Assembly (NCBI GenBank): GCA_964007475.1
Contig: OZ023274.1
Coordinates: forward strand, 36,231,816 to 36,295,815
Source: Hybos culiciformis
Taxonomy: Eukaryota > Arthropoda > Insecta > Diptera > Hybotidae
Reading direction: 5' to 3'
Length of the DNA stretch: 64,000 bases
A program made the position numbers and the translations under genes. The notes beneath the pieces were generated by a model. It had not been told where the DNA came from and searched no databases. It saw only the letters and a program-made list of their open reading frames with translations. Shown one piece after another: positions 35,535-48,470 of this stretch (positions are counted from its first letter, which is position 1; each line of letters starts with the position of its first letter).

Positions 35535-38285
35535 ATGGATATGAAATGTCATCAACATTTAATAACAACAAATTCAACATTGGGTAGCGGAAGGATGTTA
35601 ACAGACGTACTTATTCAACCATCAGCAATAACAGAGACTTTAATACAAGTCAGCGGTTTGAATAACAACACTAATAACATCAGCAGCAACAACAATAATA
35701 ATAATAATTCTAATATCCAAAATAATCTAAATAGTAGCAGCAATAATATTAACTGTGGAATAAATTGTAATAAAAATAATAATAATAACAATAATAGTAA
35801 TAATAATATTAGTAATAATCATAAATGTTCTGCATTTTGTTTAAATGGTGATAATGACAGTGGCAGTAGTGGTGGTGGTGGTGGTGGTTGTAATTCAATA
35901 AACGGAAATTGCGACAATCATCATTCAATTATAACAAGAAATGTTCAATGTGGTTATTGTTGTCAGCCAATTTGTGATCGTTATATAATGAAAGTAGTGG
36001 ATACATCATATCATGAAAATTGCCTCAAGTGTTCAACATGTTTAAGGCATTTAGTGCATTCATGTTTTTCACGAGATGGAAAATTATATTGCAGATTAGA
36101 TTATGAAAGGTGATGATGTGTGTATATATTATTAATATCGTCGATGTTAAATATATATATGTATGTAGTTAAATGTTAATTTATAAACATTTCTGTTTTA
36201 AAAACAAACTTTTTTTTATACGCGATATCGTTTTAACGTAATTGACAATAATAACGAAGAATTGGTATATATAATTAGTACACACAGTTAATAATATACA
36301 AGAGAGACTTTTATAATTGCTTCTGCAATAATACGGTTCTTTATTCTAGCCGTCGTTTAATATTGCATTCGTTTTACCTAGAAAAACTCAATTTTTTAAT
36401 ATGATGAAGAAAATTGATTATTAATTTCAATTTGAAATTGTTAACTCTCAATTTGAAGTTACTAAGAAATAGTTTCCATAACCAAATTTGTTGAGATTAG
36501 GAGTCCACAACAAGGAGGTTCAAAGAGGGATTTAATATAAAATACTTAAATATATTATGTGTAACAATAATTATTATTGTTTGTCACAGTTTTCATTTTA
36601 AAAGAAAAGTCTATAATATATCTTATAATTCACATGCATAACATTAAACATATTATAATACAAATAAATATCTAAATTTTGATATTATATTAAAAGTTAA
36701 AATAATTTTAGAAATTAAGATACATTTCAATTTATTTGTATATTTTTTAGACTTTTTATACGAAATCGTTGCCTTGGTTGTGGTGATAAAATTAGTTCAG
36801 ATGAACTTGTCATGAGAACACTTGAAAATGTATTTCATTTAAAATGTTTTGCTTGTGTTGTTTGTGGAGTGCAATTGAAAAAAGGTGAACAATATGTGGT
36901 TAAACAGGGACAATTATTTTGCCGTTTTGATTATGAAAAAGAAGTTGAAATGCTACAAGGATATGGTACAAAAAAAAAAAATAATAATTAAAAAAAAATT
37001 TATTCGTTACATTGTTGCTCTACAAATTCTGGCTTACATAAAGTGTTGTTAACCCTTTGTCTCAGTATAATATTTTTGTTAGTAAATAATTTAAAAAAAT
37101 ATATTTTTTCTGAAAGATAAAAATTAATTAAATGCTTAGTCTTTTGATGTCAGCCTGTATTATTTTATTTTGGATATAACTTGCTTAAATTTTGTTAAAT
37201 TAGAAAATATAAATAAATATATTTACATATATAAAAAGAAAAATTATGAAAATTTGAATGATAGAAAATTTCCTAAATTGAAAATTCAACCTCAAAAAGT
37301 TTCAAGATAATGAACGAAAATACCACTAACGACATTAACAATTTTATAAATATCATACAATCATGTACGAATAAGTTAAAATTTTTATTATTTAATAATA
37401 GATTATTGTATTTAACTCTTATTTTAAGATTTCTATGGAGATGAATTGTATCCTCCAAAATTAGATGGTAGACGTGGGCCAAAACGCCCTAGAACGATAT
37501 TAAATACTCAACAAAGACGTGCATTTAAAGCATCTTTCGAAATATCTCCCAAACCATGCAGAAAAGTAAGAGAAAATTTAGCAAAAGATACTGGATTAAG
37601 CTTACGGATTGTACAGGTTAGGTAGAATAAATTAATTTTTTTCAACTTTCAGATAGTCCCAAAATTGACCTTTCGAAAATTCAAATATATTTTATTGATC
37701 ACCGTTTAGTAATAATAATAATAATAATAAAAATTATTTAAACATCATTTTATTATTACAGGTATGGTTTCAAAATCAGCGAGCGAAAGTAAAAAAGATT
37801 CAAAAGAAAGCGAAACAAGATCCAAATAAAGCCACAAGTGAAACAGATTCACAAGAATCCGACAGCAGCTTGGCAAAAATAAAAGATGAAAATTTAAGTG
37901 ATAGTGAATCACTTGAGTCACACTTCTCATGCACCGATAAAACACGATTAATTAAGGAAGAAATTCAAAATGAAAATATTCCCTTTAATTGTTCATCAGA
38001 TAAAGGTATTAATAAAAATTTTAAATTATGGTATTAACTGTTATATTCATTAAATAAAAATTTTATTTAAAATTTTCAGAAAATTGTAATAATATTAACG
38101 AACCGATCCTTAACCAAATTTTAGGTTTAAGTTATTCAACATTCCAGCAAATAATGTCAACACCATTTGGACAATCCAATCAAATGTTAAATCCAATCGA
38201 TCGACTTTATAGCATGCAAAATTCATATTTTAGACCCGAAGAATTTGGTTATGCTGAAACCGGAAAAGATTTAAATGAAAATTAA
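35535..38285 (+). CDS. Lmx1a: LIM-homeodomain transcription factor, Lmx1 class
   Basis: Visible coding exons are 35530-36109, 36751-36965, 37429-37616, 37762-38005 and 38080-38285. All have GT/AG junctions and matching phases, and join into one frame of 475 residues from ATG 35535. Residues 139-192 form LIM1 (starts CGYC, ends CRLDYER) and 199-255 form LIM2 (starts CLGC, ends CRFDYEK). About 279-340 form a homeodomain beginning [18 protein letters not shown] and ending [12 protein letters not shown], typical of the Lmx1 group. This resembles fly CG4328/CG32105 and vertebrate LMX1A/B. An intron falls inside the homeodomain between IVQ and VWF. The protein should act as a nuclear DNA-binding regulator of neural or appendage patterning. 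The N-terminal 130 residues are mostly Asn from AAT/AAC triplets, plus a short Ser/Gly run, which is unusual. The exon opens at an acceptor, so an upstream exon, coding or untranslated, is missing. The symbol follows the family; exact orthology to one paralogue is not settled. Confidence 0.93.
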
Positions 38286-38623
38286 AATTTGTTTACGCCA
38301 AAAATTATTGTTTTTTTATTTTAAATTTAGGTACCCAGATATAAAAAAAAATTCAATGTACTTTTCAGTAAAAATAAAAATTTAAATTTAAAAAAAAAAA
38401 TTATATTTATTTTATTGTACTTGGATTTAAGTTTGTATTATATTATGTGTGCACAACAAAAGCAAAGAGTGCATTTAGTATTATTTAAGTATTCAATATG
38501 AAATTATAATTTTTTTGGTACGTAAATACAATGCGATTTAAGAAATAACTACAGAAGTGCGTATTTCTATTATATGTGGCTGAACATCAAATTTTTCATT
38601 TTAAATTAATTAAAAATAATTAT

Positions 38624-38629
38624 AATAAA
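38624..38629 (+). promoter_or_regulatory. Candidate polyadenylation signal of the Lmx1-like gene
   Basis: AATAAA lies about 340 bases after the stop codon and about 85 bases before the hAT element begins. It would give a 3' UTR of about 360 bases. AT-rich context makes chance occurrence easy. Confidence 0.4.
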
Positions 38630-38872
38630 GAAGCTGTTTGTCAATGTTTTTGAGTCCTGCAATAAGAGATAGCATTTAGTTTTTGTATTATTCCACAAAC
38701 TGATATGCCATATACCATACTTGGCCAAACTGCGGCTCGCGACCCGCATGCGGCTCTCGTTCTTCCTCACTGCGGCACTAGCCACGTTCGAAAAAATATT
38801 TTTAAAAATTGATTAAAAATACAATTAAAAAAAACCGTTTTCCTATGTAATTTATTCGTTGTCATACAATTT

Positions 38873-39160
38873 TTGTTTATAAATAAACATGCATGCGAAT
38901 TGCAATATTTTACGATTTATTTTAACCTCGTAAGAAAAGTTCTCTTGTTTATTTTTTGTAAATTGATTTCGATATTTGGTACAACATACTACTGCTGTGA
39001 ATCTTTGTATTCAACAATGAAATTTATTAAATCGAAACAAATTTCCCAGCTAACAAATGAACATTTAACTGAGCTTATTCGTACGTCACTAACAAGTTAT
39101 GAGCCAGATTTTCAACGATTCAAACACATAAAACAACAGCATCTATCTAGTAAAGAATAA
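38873..39160 (+). pseudogene. hAT transposase C-terminal (hATC dimerisation) fragment
   Basis: From about residue 35 the frame reads FGTTYYCCESLYSTMKFIKS, then a LTNEHLTELIRTSL helix and YEPDFQRF. This is the conserved C-terminal dimerisation region of hAT transposases (ZBED/GTF2I-repeat-like group). The BED finger and the catalytic DDE core are absent. The first ~34 residues are not recognisably homologous. The fragment sits only ~150 bases from the left end, so most of the coding sequence has been deleted or moved. Confidence 0.8.
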
Positions 39161-39236
39161 AAACACAAGAGCTGTCATCGGACACCCGATTGAAACGTAG
39201 TTCCTTTGCATATGAGTAATTTTAATTTTAATTAAT

Positions 39237-39440
39237 GACTTGACTTGGTACCGAATAGCGCCTTTATATTGACAAAATTATACAAGATTTATATTTATTT
39301 ACATTGAAATTAGTATGAAAATCAAAATTTTATTTGAAATATAAAATATTAATTAGTTAATAATAAAAAATTAATATTTTCTAAATATTTTATTAATATT
39401 TTATAAAATGAAATAAAATTTAAGTTTTCATCAAATCATA
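39237..39440. repeat. Internal duplication in the hAT relic, copy 1
   Basis: Shares GGTACCGAATAGCGCCTTTA, GACAAAATTATACAAGATTT, ACATTGAAATTAGTATGAAA and AATTAATATTTTCTAAATAT with copy 2 at 39607-39820 in the same orientation, with small indels. The copies start 370 bases apart. Confidence 0.9.
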
Positions 39441-39606
39441 TAAAATGCGACAGCGTCGACTCAGTATTTAAATTTTAAAAAAATTAACAGGTATCGTTAA
39501 TTTACTTATAAATTTTCATTTTTTGTTTTTGTTGTTTGCAATAGAAAAAAAAAAACAAATATCATAGCCAAAATGGCAAAGTATCGAAATATCTAACGCC
39601 GGCAGA

Positions 39607-39820
39607 CGACTTGACTTGCCTTGGTACCGAATAGCGCCTTTATATTGGCAAAATAATACTGACAAAATTATACAAGATTTTTATTTACATTGAAATTAGT
39701 ATGAAAAACTAAATTTTATTTGAACTATAAAATATTAATTTGTTAAAAATAAAAAATTAATATTTTCTAAATATTTTATTTTATAAATATTTTATAACTT
39801 GAAATAAAATTAAAGTTTAT
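39607..39820. repeat. Internal duplication in the hAT relic, copy 2
   Basis: Same order of blocks as copy 1. It has an extra GGCAAAATAATACT insertion after the GCGCCTTTATATT block and several base changes. It may reflect an older tandem duplication of transposon subterminal sequence. Confidence 0.9.
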
Positions 39821-40787
39821 CAATTTTCATACAAAGTTCAATAAAAAAGACAAGAGCCGGCGGGAAGTTTGATAGATGTGAAACATCGGAATTATTTTGT
39901 ACAGATAATATTGATAGATAACTTTGATAGAATTTTTGATTTTAATTTTATAAATTTCAATGGATGTTTACTATTCTTTTTGTTTTATTTCCATTAATTA
40001 TTAATGCAAACCAAAGAACACAATATTTATTAAAATAACTAAAAAATATTTAAATACCTAAATTTTTTTTATAGCACGTATGGATTTCTTTAATGTATCA
40101 TAAGATTATAAGAAAATAAGTTTGGAAAGGCTATTAGTTAGTTTTTTTTCTGTATGAAAAAATCCAGTTTCTAAGTTAGTTCTCATTTCATTCGTACGAC
40201 GGTGTATGCCCAATCAATCTGTATGCATTTTAATAAATTTTCATTGTAGCATAATAAAGTCAACCACTGTTTTGCACTAAGCGACAAGACAACAACAAAA
40301 AGCGAAACAAATATCCAATTTCAAACTTCCAATTGGAAAGAGAAAAAAAATATCAAAAAAAAATGCTTTAAGCGACGGGAGTTTATTTTTTTTATTTAAA
40401 AAATAAAAAAATTTCGTATAATAATAAGAAAATTTATTTTGTTTTGTTTTATATTAAAAAAAAAAAAAAATTTCAAAAAAAAAAAAAAAAAATTTTAACT
40501 TTTTTTTTTTTGTTTATCATATGTTAGCGACACTTAGTGTTCAAATTTTTAATAAATTTTTCCACAAGAGCGTCTGATAAGGAACTACGTTCCAAAAATT
40601 TTCTATAAGTATTTTTAATGTATATAAATGTATTTTTTTAAATAAATTATGAATGAAAATAAAGATAAATGAAAATGACAATAAAGACAGTTTACATATT
40701 TAAAACATATTTAAAACAATTGCTGCTCTCGACAGTTCTGATTTTTCAAATTTCGACTCCTGTCGGGATAAAGTCTGGCCACCTCTG

Positions 40788-43700
40788 CATATACTAAGTA
40801 CATGTACATGACAGGATTATTAAGTTAAGGATAAATCAAAAGAAAAATTTTCTCTGTCAGGTGTTGTAACTATTCTGCGAACAAACAAGTGTCTAATTCT
40901 AACATTTTTTTTTAGTACGTTACGGACAAATTAATTTTAGCCTTACATAATTTTTATTCTATAAATTAAATCCCTCTAAAAGTAAATAAGTGAAAACACA
41001 CAAAAAAAATCTAAACAACCCAATAAGTTTTCTCGTATATTGTGCATATATATCTTTAAAAACTGAAAACAATTTGTCACAATATGTGTCAAATTATACT
41101 GAATTATTTTTATTTCACTTATTATAATTTGTAATAGTCAAACTAAGGGACTACAATTGATAATATCACATTACAAAACAATTTCCAATGGAACAAATCA
41201 GTTAAACAAGGGCTATAATTTTCACGGTAATCGGATAAAAAACCAAGGGGTGCAATAATTTCATGCATCTTTAAATTTATGCGCGCACATTTAAAGGAAA
41301 TAAAATTTAATATTATGTATAGTATACTCAATAGGGTGACCCAAATGTTGAAAAATCAAATTGATGAATAGATTATTTTTCTTAATATTTTTACACTGCG
41401 CGCGAATTTTGTAAATTAATCTGATGTATAATCGTAATATTACAAATATTTATAACACTTTAATTTACAAATTCATATTACGGTGTATGATATCAAAAGT
41501 ATTTTCCATTTTTTAAATTAATTAAAAAATATTTATACTTGTAAAAAATACATGAGCAGGTATCTTAAAATAAATTTATATAGCTCGAAGCAAAATCTGA
41601 AGAAAATATACTTAAATATACTCAAAATTTATAATTTTCCAACATGGTTGTTTTATAAATTTTTTTTTAGTTCTGTAAGCATCATTGGTTTTTTCGTTTC
41701 AGATGTAATATTTTTGCTTATTTTCTGATGCATAGGATATACAAATATATAATTTTTTTTAGAACAATAAACCGCAAATGTTATAATTCTTTACATCTGG
41801 TTTTACCATTAAATGTTTATTGGATTCTTATTTTACCTTTGTATTACCTCTTATTTTACTTTCTGTATAATTGTATAGTGTGCATAAATTAAAGATAAAA
41901 ATTTTCCAATCATTGTTCTTGAAGTATTTTGGTAGTGAGACATCTTTAAGATTCGTATTTTTAAATAGTCCGAAATAAACAATATTTATCAAATTTATAT
42001 AACTCAAACTTAAATTAAAAATAAATTTAAAATTATAGATATTCTGGTAAAAGCTGCTAATTATCAAAACGACTTTAGCTGAATTACAGTCAGATACATA
42101 TTAGAAAATTACTATATTAGTTTCATGTTAAATAGATCTTCTTTTATACCGATAAAATTTCAATTACAAAAACATGATAATTTCTTCAATTATTTTAAAA
42201 CATTTCACTATGTTGATGTCCGGTTTATAACTACAGAACAGGATATTAAAAAATATGAATTTATTTTTTTTAAGAAAAGCAAATAATAAAAACATCAATT
42301 CTTGTTTTAATAAAAATGCTGTTAAAAGTTATGAAAAATGTAATTAATGTGTAATATATGTACCTTGCATTCTTTATGAAATATATATACAGAAAAAGAG
42401 TTAACATTAATATTAATTTATGTGAAACATAAAATATTCCTAAATAACAATTATTAAATTTGGTCATAAATACATTTTACTGAATAATAAAACCTTACGA
42501 TGCGACTGTAAGTTATGTTTTCGGGAACAAAAAATGATGTATACTTATATTTAAAAAGAAACCATTATTCTTCTACATTGTCATTGTGACTTAAGAAGAC
42601 CCCAAAAACTATAGTATTTTCTATTTATTTAAAATATTAGTTGCAACGAACTCTCAATAAGGGACATTATGATCCCAGAAATTAAATATATGTCAATACA
42701 ATTAAATTAGAAGTCAATTTCCTTCCTAAGTTTTCAGTTTTATTAAAAGTACCTATATTTTTCTTTTCAGCTACGAGTTCCCAACATAATAATATATTTA
42801 TCATATATAATTTATTACATACATTTATTACTAGATTTCTTGAATTATTTTATTCCCACAATCAGAACTAGACACAAAAGATTGTTCCTTTCTGACAAGA
42901 CAATCGTATTTTTTTTAGGTCTCACGAAAGAAATGTTTTATCTTTATTTATAGATATGTATAATATAATTGGAAACTTTACGTGTTTTAAACAATTTTTT
43001 ATTTCAGCCAAGAAATTTTGTGATCAAAAAATCAGTTGCTCCAACAGTTCTAGTTCGGTTCTACGATCGGTTCAGATTCTAGATTTAGGTGCGTACTCAT
43101 GTAATAAGTTAATTTTAAACGAAAATTATATAAAATCTTCTTAATTTATGGACTATTATGACAAAAGCTCTTTAGAATAAACTTTATTATCGCATTTGTT
43201 CAATTGAAAAATGTTTTCATCTAAGCTAATAATGAAAAGAAATTCAAACAGGTATGCTTATGCATAAATATAGTAATATTAATAATAATAAAATAATAAT
43301 AAGCTTTTTTATATTTACTGCGTTATGTAGTCCAACATATGTTTCAATTTTAAAACTTTCAGATAACAAAAACAAGCATTATATAATGAAGAAGTAAATT
43401 GAACAATGCTCCTGTATCTACTATCTACAAGAATTTACTAATAAAAAAATTGAAATTCAAATCAAAAGCACATACAATACAAAACGAGATAGTTTCACAT
43501 TTTTTTCTTTTTTAGAATTACGTATGCAATACGCACTTAAATTTGATTCTGTTTTTTTTATACAATTTTTAGAAACCATTTAGAAATGAATTTTTATTTT
43601 ATTGGTAAAATGGCACAAAATTATTCTTTTGTTGAATTCATAATAAGCCTTATGTAAATAATGGTTTATGACTTCATAATGTAGAATCAATTTTCATTTT

Positions 43701-45690
43701 TATTTTGAAAAATTTAAAAAGTTTAAAGTTTATATTAAAATCAACCACATTTATATCGTATAGTATAATATTATAACACCTAAGGCTATTCAAAAAAATT
43801 TTAGCTTATTCCATCATATATTTTAAAGGCTTTTAATTATATGTATTCAACATACCTACATTATGTGTATATTGATAAGTTCAAATATTTACTTAATAGA
43901 TAATATAATAATTAACGATGATAAAATAATAAAGCTAATTCATTATTTAAAAAAACATAAAATAAAACTTGAAATCTGAACATAGAGATTATTATTATAT
44001 GTGCATATCACAAAAACAATATATTTTTATTCTTTATGTTTTGTTTTACTGTGACTAAATTAAATACATTATGTGTGTAATAAGTTTCATTCAACTACAG
44101 TCATGTCGTGTCTGTAATTGAACCGCATGGGCAGCTTTGCCAACTATTTATTATATGCATCGAATGGTTAAGATATTCAACATAGTTAAAAAGATTATTT
44201 ATTTATTCAGTTGCGATATTTTATGAAACTCATTTTTAACATACATATAGCTATGAAACAATTATACATATTATTAAACATTTATTACTACAGAATGGCA
44301 AAAATTTCAGCAAAGTAGATTTATCTAAATCGGTCATATCGCTTTGCCGTTGTTCAAGATTTTATTGGATAAAACCAATTTTTGCAATGTATAGCTTAAA
44401 AGATAATGAGAATTATCGAAATTTTTGAAAAAGCGTATTCTGTGGTTTCATAATTTATGTAGAATTCTAGTTAAATCAAAAGCAAAACAGTTTTATTGAT
44501 ATTGATAACTTAAAATTGTTCTGAAATAAAGAACTTTTAACTATATATTTTACCCAACAAGCACGTTTAAAGCCCAATACAGTTTCTATATAAAAAATTG
44601 AATTTGTTTATTGCCGAAAGAGTGGTTATACATTATATGTATGTACAATACGTAAATCTACATTTTTTGCTGAAAATCCAAAAGACTATTTGAAATATTA
44701 TTTTAACCACAAAGTTTCTAAAATCGCAATATGGATTTCGCAAGTGTAATATATACAAAAAAAAAAAGCAATGATTTTTTTTTCCATCACTCAGCTCTCA
44801 TAACTTCATTATAAGCTTTTAAGGATTTCAGAAATATATTAATGTGCATATATGTTGTTCATATATAAAATACTGTTAATGCACCTAAAAATGTTTTAAT
44901 GGTACTACAGTTTTCATTTAAAGGTATTCTTGGTGTTTTTTTTTTAAACCAAAGAGCACTTGAAAATGTTAACAGTTTTTCATAACTATATTTTTGAATG
45001 ATAGAATTGATATATAGGAATTAAAATAATATGGAAGGATAATATAAAATGAAAGGCCTGAGGCATATACATATAATAACTATTTGAAATAATAATTGTG
45101 AGAATTTTATATTGTAAATCTTAAAAAAAAAATTAAACGAAAATAAAATCAACATAATAGAAAATAACGTTATTCAACATTTGGTTATGAAGCATCTTCG
45201 AAACTTGTTATTATTTTTGAACATTTTTAACACTGAAAATAATTTACTCATCCTGATTTAATAGCTTCAGCTCGGTTCTTGCTTAAAAATTGCGTCTTAT
45301 AAAGAACGTAGAATCTTATTTAAGTATAACTTAGTTTTAAATACATACAAGTTTAGTTACTGTTTTCTGAACATTACTTATCCATAATGAGTAATTTTTA
45401 TAATGGTTTGCTTGGCTTTCCATCATGTGAACTGGTCATTGTTTTCATCTTGCTTTGATAGATAAAGACTTTATTTTTTAATTATGATGATATAAAATGT
45501 AATTAGTCATAAAGATAGTTTGAAACTTTAAAGATTTTCCTTCAAATATTTAAAATTATATTTCTAATTTCAATAATTAAGAAAATTCACATTTTCCCTA
45601 GAACTTTTCAAAGTAACATCAAATTTAGCAAAATATTTTAAATAAATTCGTTTTATTATACGTATGTGTTAGGCTGTAATCAATTTTTTA
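40788..45690. other. Gene-poor AT-rich DNA
   Basis: No supported exon, RNA gene or transposon. Short frames at 41143-41331, 41828-42067, 42270-42467 and 42956-43144 have no domain or splice context. Confidence 0.55.
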
Positions 45691-45696
45691 AAGATT

Positions 45697-45756
45697 AGAT
45701 AAGTTTATCTTACGAGTTTTCATAAAATCAATTATAATTATTTTAAAGCTATAAAA
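45697..45756 (+). promoter_or_regulatory. Promoter of the intact astacin gene: paired GATA sites and TATA box
   Basis: AGATAA (45697-45702) and TTATCT (45705-45710) form two inverted GATA-factor sites. TATAAAA lies at 45750-45756, about 56 bases before the start codon, which leaves room for a 5' UTR of about 30 bases. The surrounding CTTACGAGTTTTCATAAAAT block recurs upstream of the neighbouring pseudogene. GATA sites close to a TATA box are typical of insect gut genes. Tissue is inferred, not shown. Confidence 0.55.
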
Positions 45757-45811
45757 TCAAAGAATGTAGTTAAACAATTTATATTTAAATTTCAACATTA
45801 AGTCCATCATC

Positions 45812-46857
45812 ATGTTGAAATCAATTTCGGTCTTGCTTTTCAGTTTATCACTATTCAAATTTTCATCAGCTTATCCTACATCGGAAATTTCTGATTCCCT
45901 TATTGATGAAGTGAATGCAGATGAAGCGGGTGATTATTTTGAAGGTGATATGATTTTAAATCCTGAACAAGTATTTCATAGATTAAATCCTGGAGCACGA
46001 AATGGCCGAATTGATGAAAAATATAGATGGAACAATGCCGAAGTTTATATTGAATTTGATAAAGTTTTTGGTAAGAAATATACTTTAATATAATATTTAT
46101 TTTAAATACAATTAAAATTGATCGTCCACCGACCAGAATTAATGTTAAATACATTGAGTTTAGAAAAAAATATTTTCTATTAGAACTTATGTTTACATTA
46201 AAATAGTTTTATAAAAATTTTTTTTTGTCATTTTTCTTTAAATAAATTTTTCTTCTTAGATGAAGAACATATCAATTACGTTTGGAAAGCTCTAAAAAAT
46301 ATTGAAGAAGTAACATGTATTCGTTTCTTGCCGAAAAATAATGAGTCTCAGGATTATGTTTATGTAACTGGTGAAAAAACTGGATGTCACACTATAGTTG
46401 GTCGTAAGGGAAAAATGCAAAAACTAAATTTAGCTGTGAATGATTTAGGCAACAAATGTTTCAAAATGGGAACAATTACGCACGAATTTATTCATGCTCT
46501 TGGCTTTTACCATCAGGTATTACAAATCGTTATATTTTTCTAAAAAACATTTTCGTTAGTAGAAATGTCCATTTTTAGCAATCTTCATCAAATCGTAATA
46601 CTTATGTGAAAGTCGAAGAAGAAAACATCAAAGACGGAAAATTACCAAATTTTAAAAAAGAAACTACTTCAACTGATTTCAGACTTCCCTATGACTATGA
46701 TTCGATTATGCATTACTCAAGAAAGGCTTTTTCAAAGAATGGAAAAGATACTATTATTCCAATAGAAAAATCGGCTGAAATTGGTCAACGAACTCATTTG
46801 AGTGAAATTGATATTAAAAAATTGAACTTAATGTACAAATGTGCTGGAAGTATTTAA
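45812..46857 (+). CDS. Secreted astacin-family zinc metalloprotease (M12A), gene 1
   Basis: Exons 45812-46070, 46260-46516 and 46579-46857, joined through GT/AG introns of 189 and 62 bases, encode 264 residues. Residues 1-20 are a signal peptide ending FSSA. The propeptide holds FEGDMIL, where the Asp occupies the zinc-latency switch position of astacins. The mature domain begins near ARNGRIDEKYRW. Zinc ligands lie in HEFIHALGFYH (161-171) and the Met-turn is SIMHY (214-218) with its Tyr. Four cysteines (VTC, TGC, NKC, YKC) fit the two astacin disulfides. The usual Glu after the third His is Gln. The protein stops right after the catalytic domain, with no CUB or EGF modules, so it is a minimal secreted endopeptidase, probably digestive or cuticle/matrix-acting. 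It has a degenerate tandem copy downstream and an inverted relative at 54.7-63 kb. AATAAA follows at 46868. Confidence 0.93.
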
Positions 46858-46867
46858 CAAAACATCG

Positions 46868-46873
46868 AATAAA
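46868..46873 (+). promoter_or_regulatory. Polyadenylation signal of astacin gene 1
   Basis: AATAAA lies 11 bases after the stop codon, followed by a second AATAAA-like word. The 3' UTR would be very short. Confidence 0.5.
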
Positions 46874-47778
46874 AATAAAAAAAAAATGACAGAAGTTAAT
46901 GTTATTTGCTTCGACATACCATTATTAGTTATTATTACAACGAAATCGGAATAAAAATGTATATATGTGTTTAGAAAATCCATAAGTTCAGCATTGAATT
47001 GCGGATACTCTAGGTCTAGTCCTAGAACTAGAATACCCGCGATTATTATGCCCTAAAATGCTTTACGTCTTCAAATGTCTCATCGTATAATTAAAATTAT
47101 TTAAAACATTCAAGTGTTATTTGCAAATGTTATTAAACTTTATTAAGGTCAAAATAAATAAAAAATTTTATATGATGTTATGATTATAATTATTATTATT
47201 TTTACTAATTTTTCATACACAATTTCTAAATTAGAAATAAAAGTTCCAATTCCAATCAAAAACTTTGAGCTCTGATATTGAAACCAAAGATATTATTAAA
47301 AAAAAAAAAAAAAAATGTTTTCACTATATAGATGTAACTGACAATTAAGGCATGACTACCTGGACGATTAAATCTATTTGATTGTATTTACTGAAATGTT
47401 ATTTTCGGTAAATGCGTTTGACTTTTTAAGTTAATAATACCAAATTAAACGACGAATAATAACATTATTCGAATAATAAAATTATTCGTTAGAACATCTC
47501 AACATCTGGTCTTTGCCTTCATATAATGGCATTAATAGTCAATTGTTAATCCTACATGACTACATGAGACGTGCATTTAAGGAGCTGGCTATGGTAGTGA
47601 ATTAATTAGGACTAAGATTATTATGATACATCATCAAATGAAAGTGTCGAATTTTATTGACTTTCATTCTATTCCCGCACTTTATTATCTTTCCGTAATA
47701 AAAGAAAATTTATATTTTTCCTTGAAATTTTAAAATAAAAACAAATTCAACAAAGTTTGTGAAAAACTTTTTTTTATT
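46874..47778. other. Spacer between astacin gene 1 and its pseudogene copy
   Basis: No coding sequence. A small imperfect palindrome GCGGATACTCTAGGTCTAG / CTAGAACTAGAATACCCGC lies at about 47001-47041. Confidence 0.6.
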
Positions 47779-48184
47779 AGATTAGATTAGATTATCTTAC
47801 GAGTGTTCATAAAATCAATTATTATTATTTTGAAAATTAGTTTAAAATCATGTCGAAATCAATTTCGGTCTTGCTTTTCAGTTTATTGTTATTCAAATTT
47901 TTATCTGCTTATCCTGCAGTAGAAATATCTCAACCGACTTTTAAGGATGCGAATGCAGAAGAAGTGGGTGATTATTTTGAAGGTGATATGATTTAAAATC
48001 CTGAACAAGTATGTAATATATTAAATCCTAAAGCACGAAATGGCCGAATCGATGAAAAATATAGATGGAACAATGCTGAAGTTTATGTTGAATTTGACAA
48101 AGTTTTTGGTAAGAAATATACTTTAATATAATATTTATAAAATATAATTAAGAAAAAAAGGCAAAATATTAAATCATAAAAAAT

Positions 48185-48470
48185 ACATTTTATAAAAAAC
48201 AAGAAATGATTAAACACACAAATTTTGTAACAAAAAATTTATTGGCCTCCTCTACCTTGCTTGGACTTCAAAACTTCGTCCGATTTTATTCAATTTTGGT
48301 ACATACAAAGAAGACATAATAAAACACATAAATGTCGTAACAAAAAATTTATTGGTCCCCTAATCAGCGACAGCCCCTGGGGACCTACACGTGGTAGACC
48401 TGACATTCCATAAAAAAAATTTGGAAACCAAGCAGGTTCTGGCATCATTATGTATTTAAAATTGTTGAAA
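48185..48470. repeat. Dispersed repeat in pseudogene intron, left (inverted) copy
   Basis: Contains GGGGACCTACACGTGGTAGA, CCTGACATTCCATA and CAAGCAGGTTCTGGCATCAT, all found in inverse at 48833-48930. Together the copies form an inverted repeat separated by about 360 bases. The words AACACACAAATT and GTAACAAAAAATTT also occur in the hAT MITE at 28684-29458. Confidence 0.85.

Larger units (their letters stand above)
38716..40787. mobile_element. Decayed hAT transposon (about 2.07 kb)
   Basis: The left end CATACTTGGCCAAACTGCGG, followed by GCTCGCGACCC, pairs with the inverse of the right end (CAGAGGTGGCCAGACTTTAT). A shared 7-bp CATATAC abuts both sides (38709-38715 and 40788-40794), consistent with a worn 8-bp hAT duplication. 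The TTGGCCAAACTGCGGCTCGC motif is characteristic of one widespread hAT group. It holds the transposase C-terminal remnant at 38873-39160 and an internal duplication, and is otherwise non-coding. It begins about 430 bases after the Lmx1-like stop codon. Confidence 0.8.

Noticed and set aside
45900..46154. Minus-strand 84-residue frame over astacin exon 1
   Set aside because: It is a shadow of the well-supported plus-strand exon.
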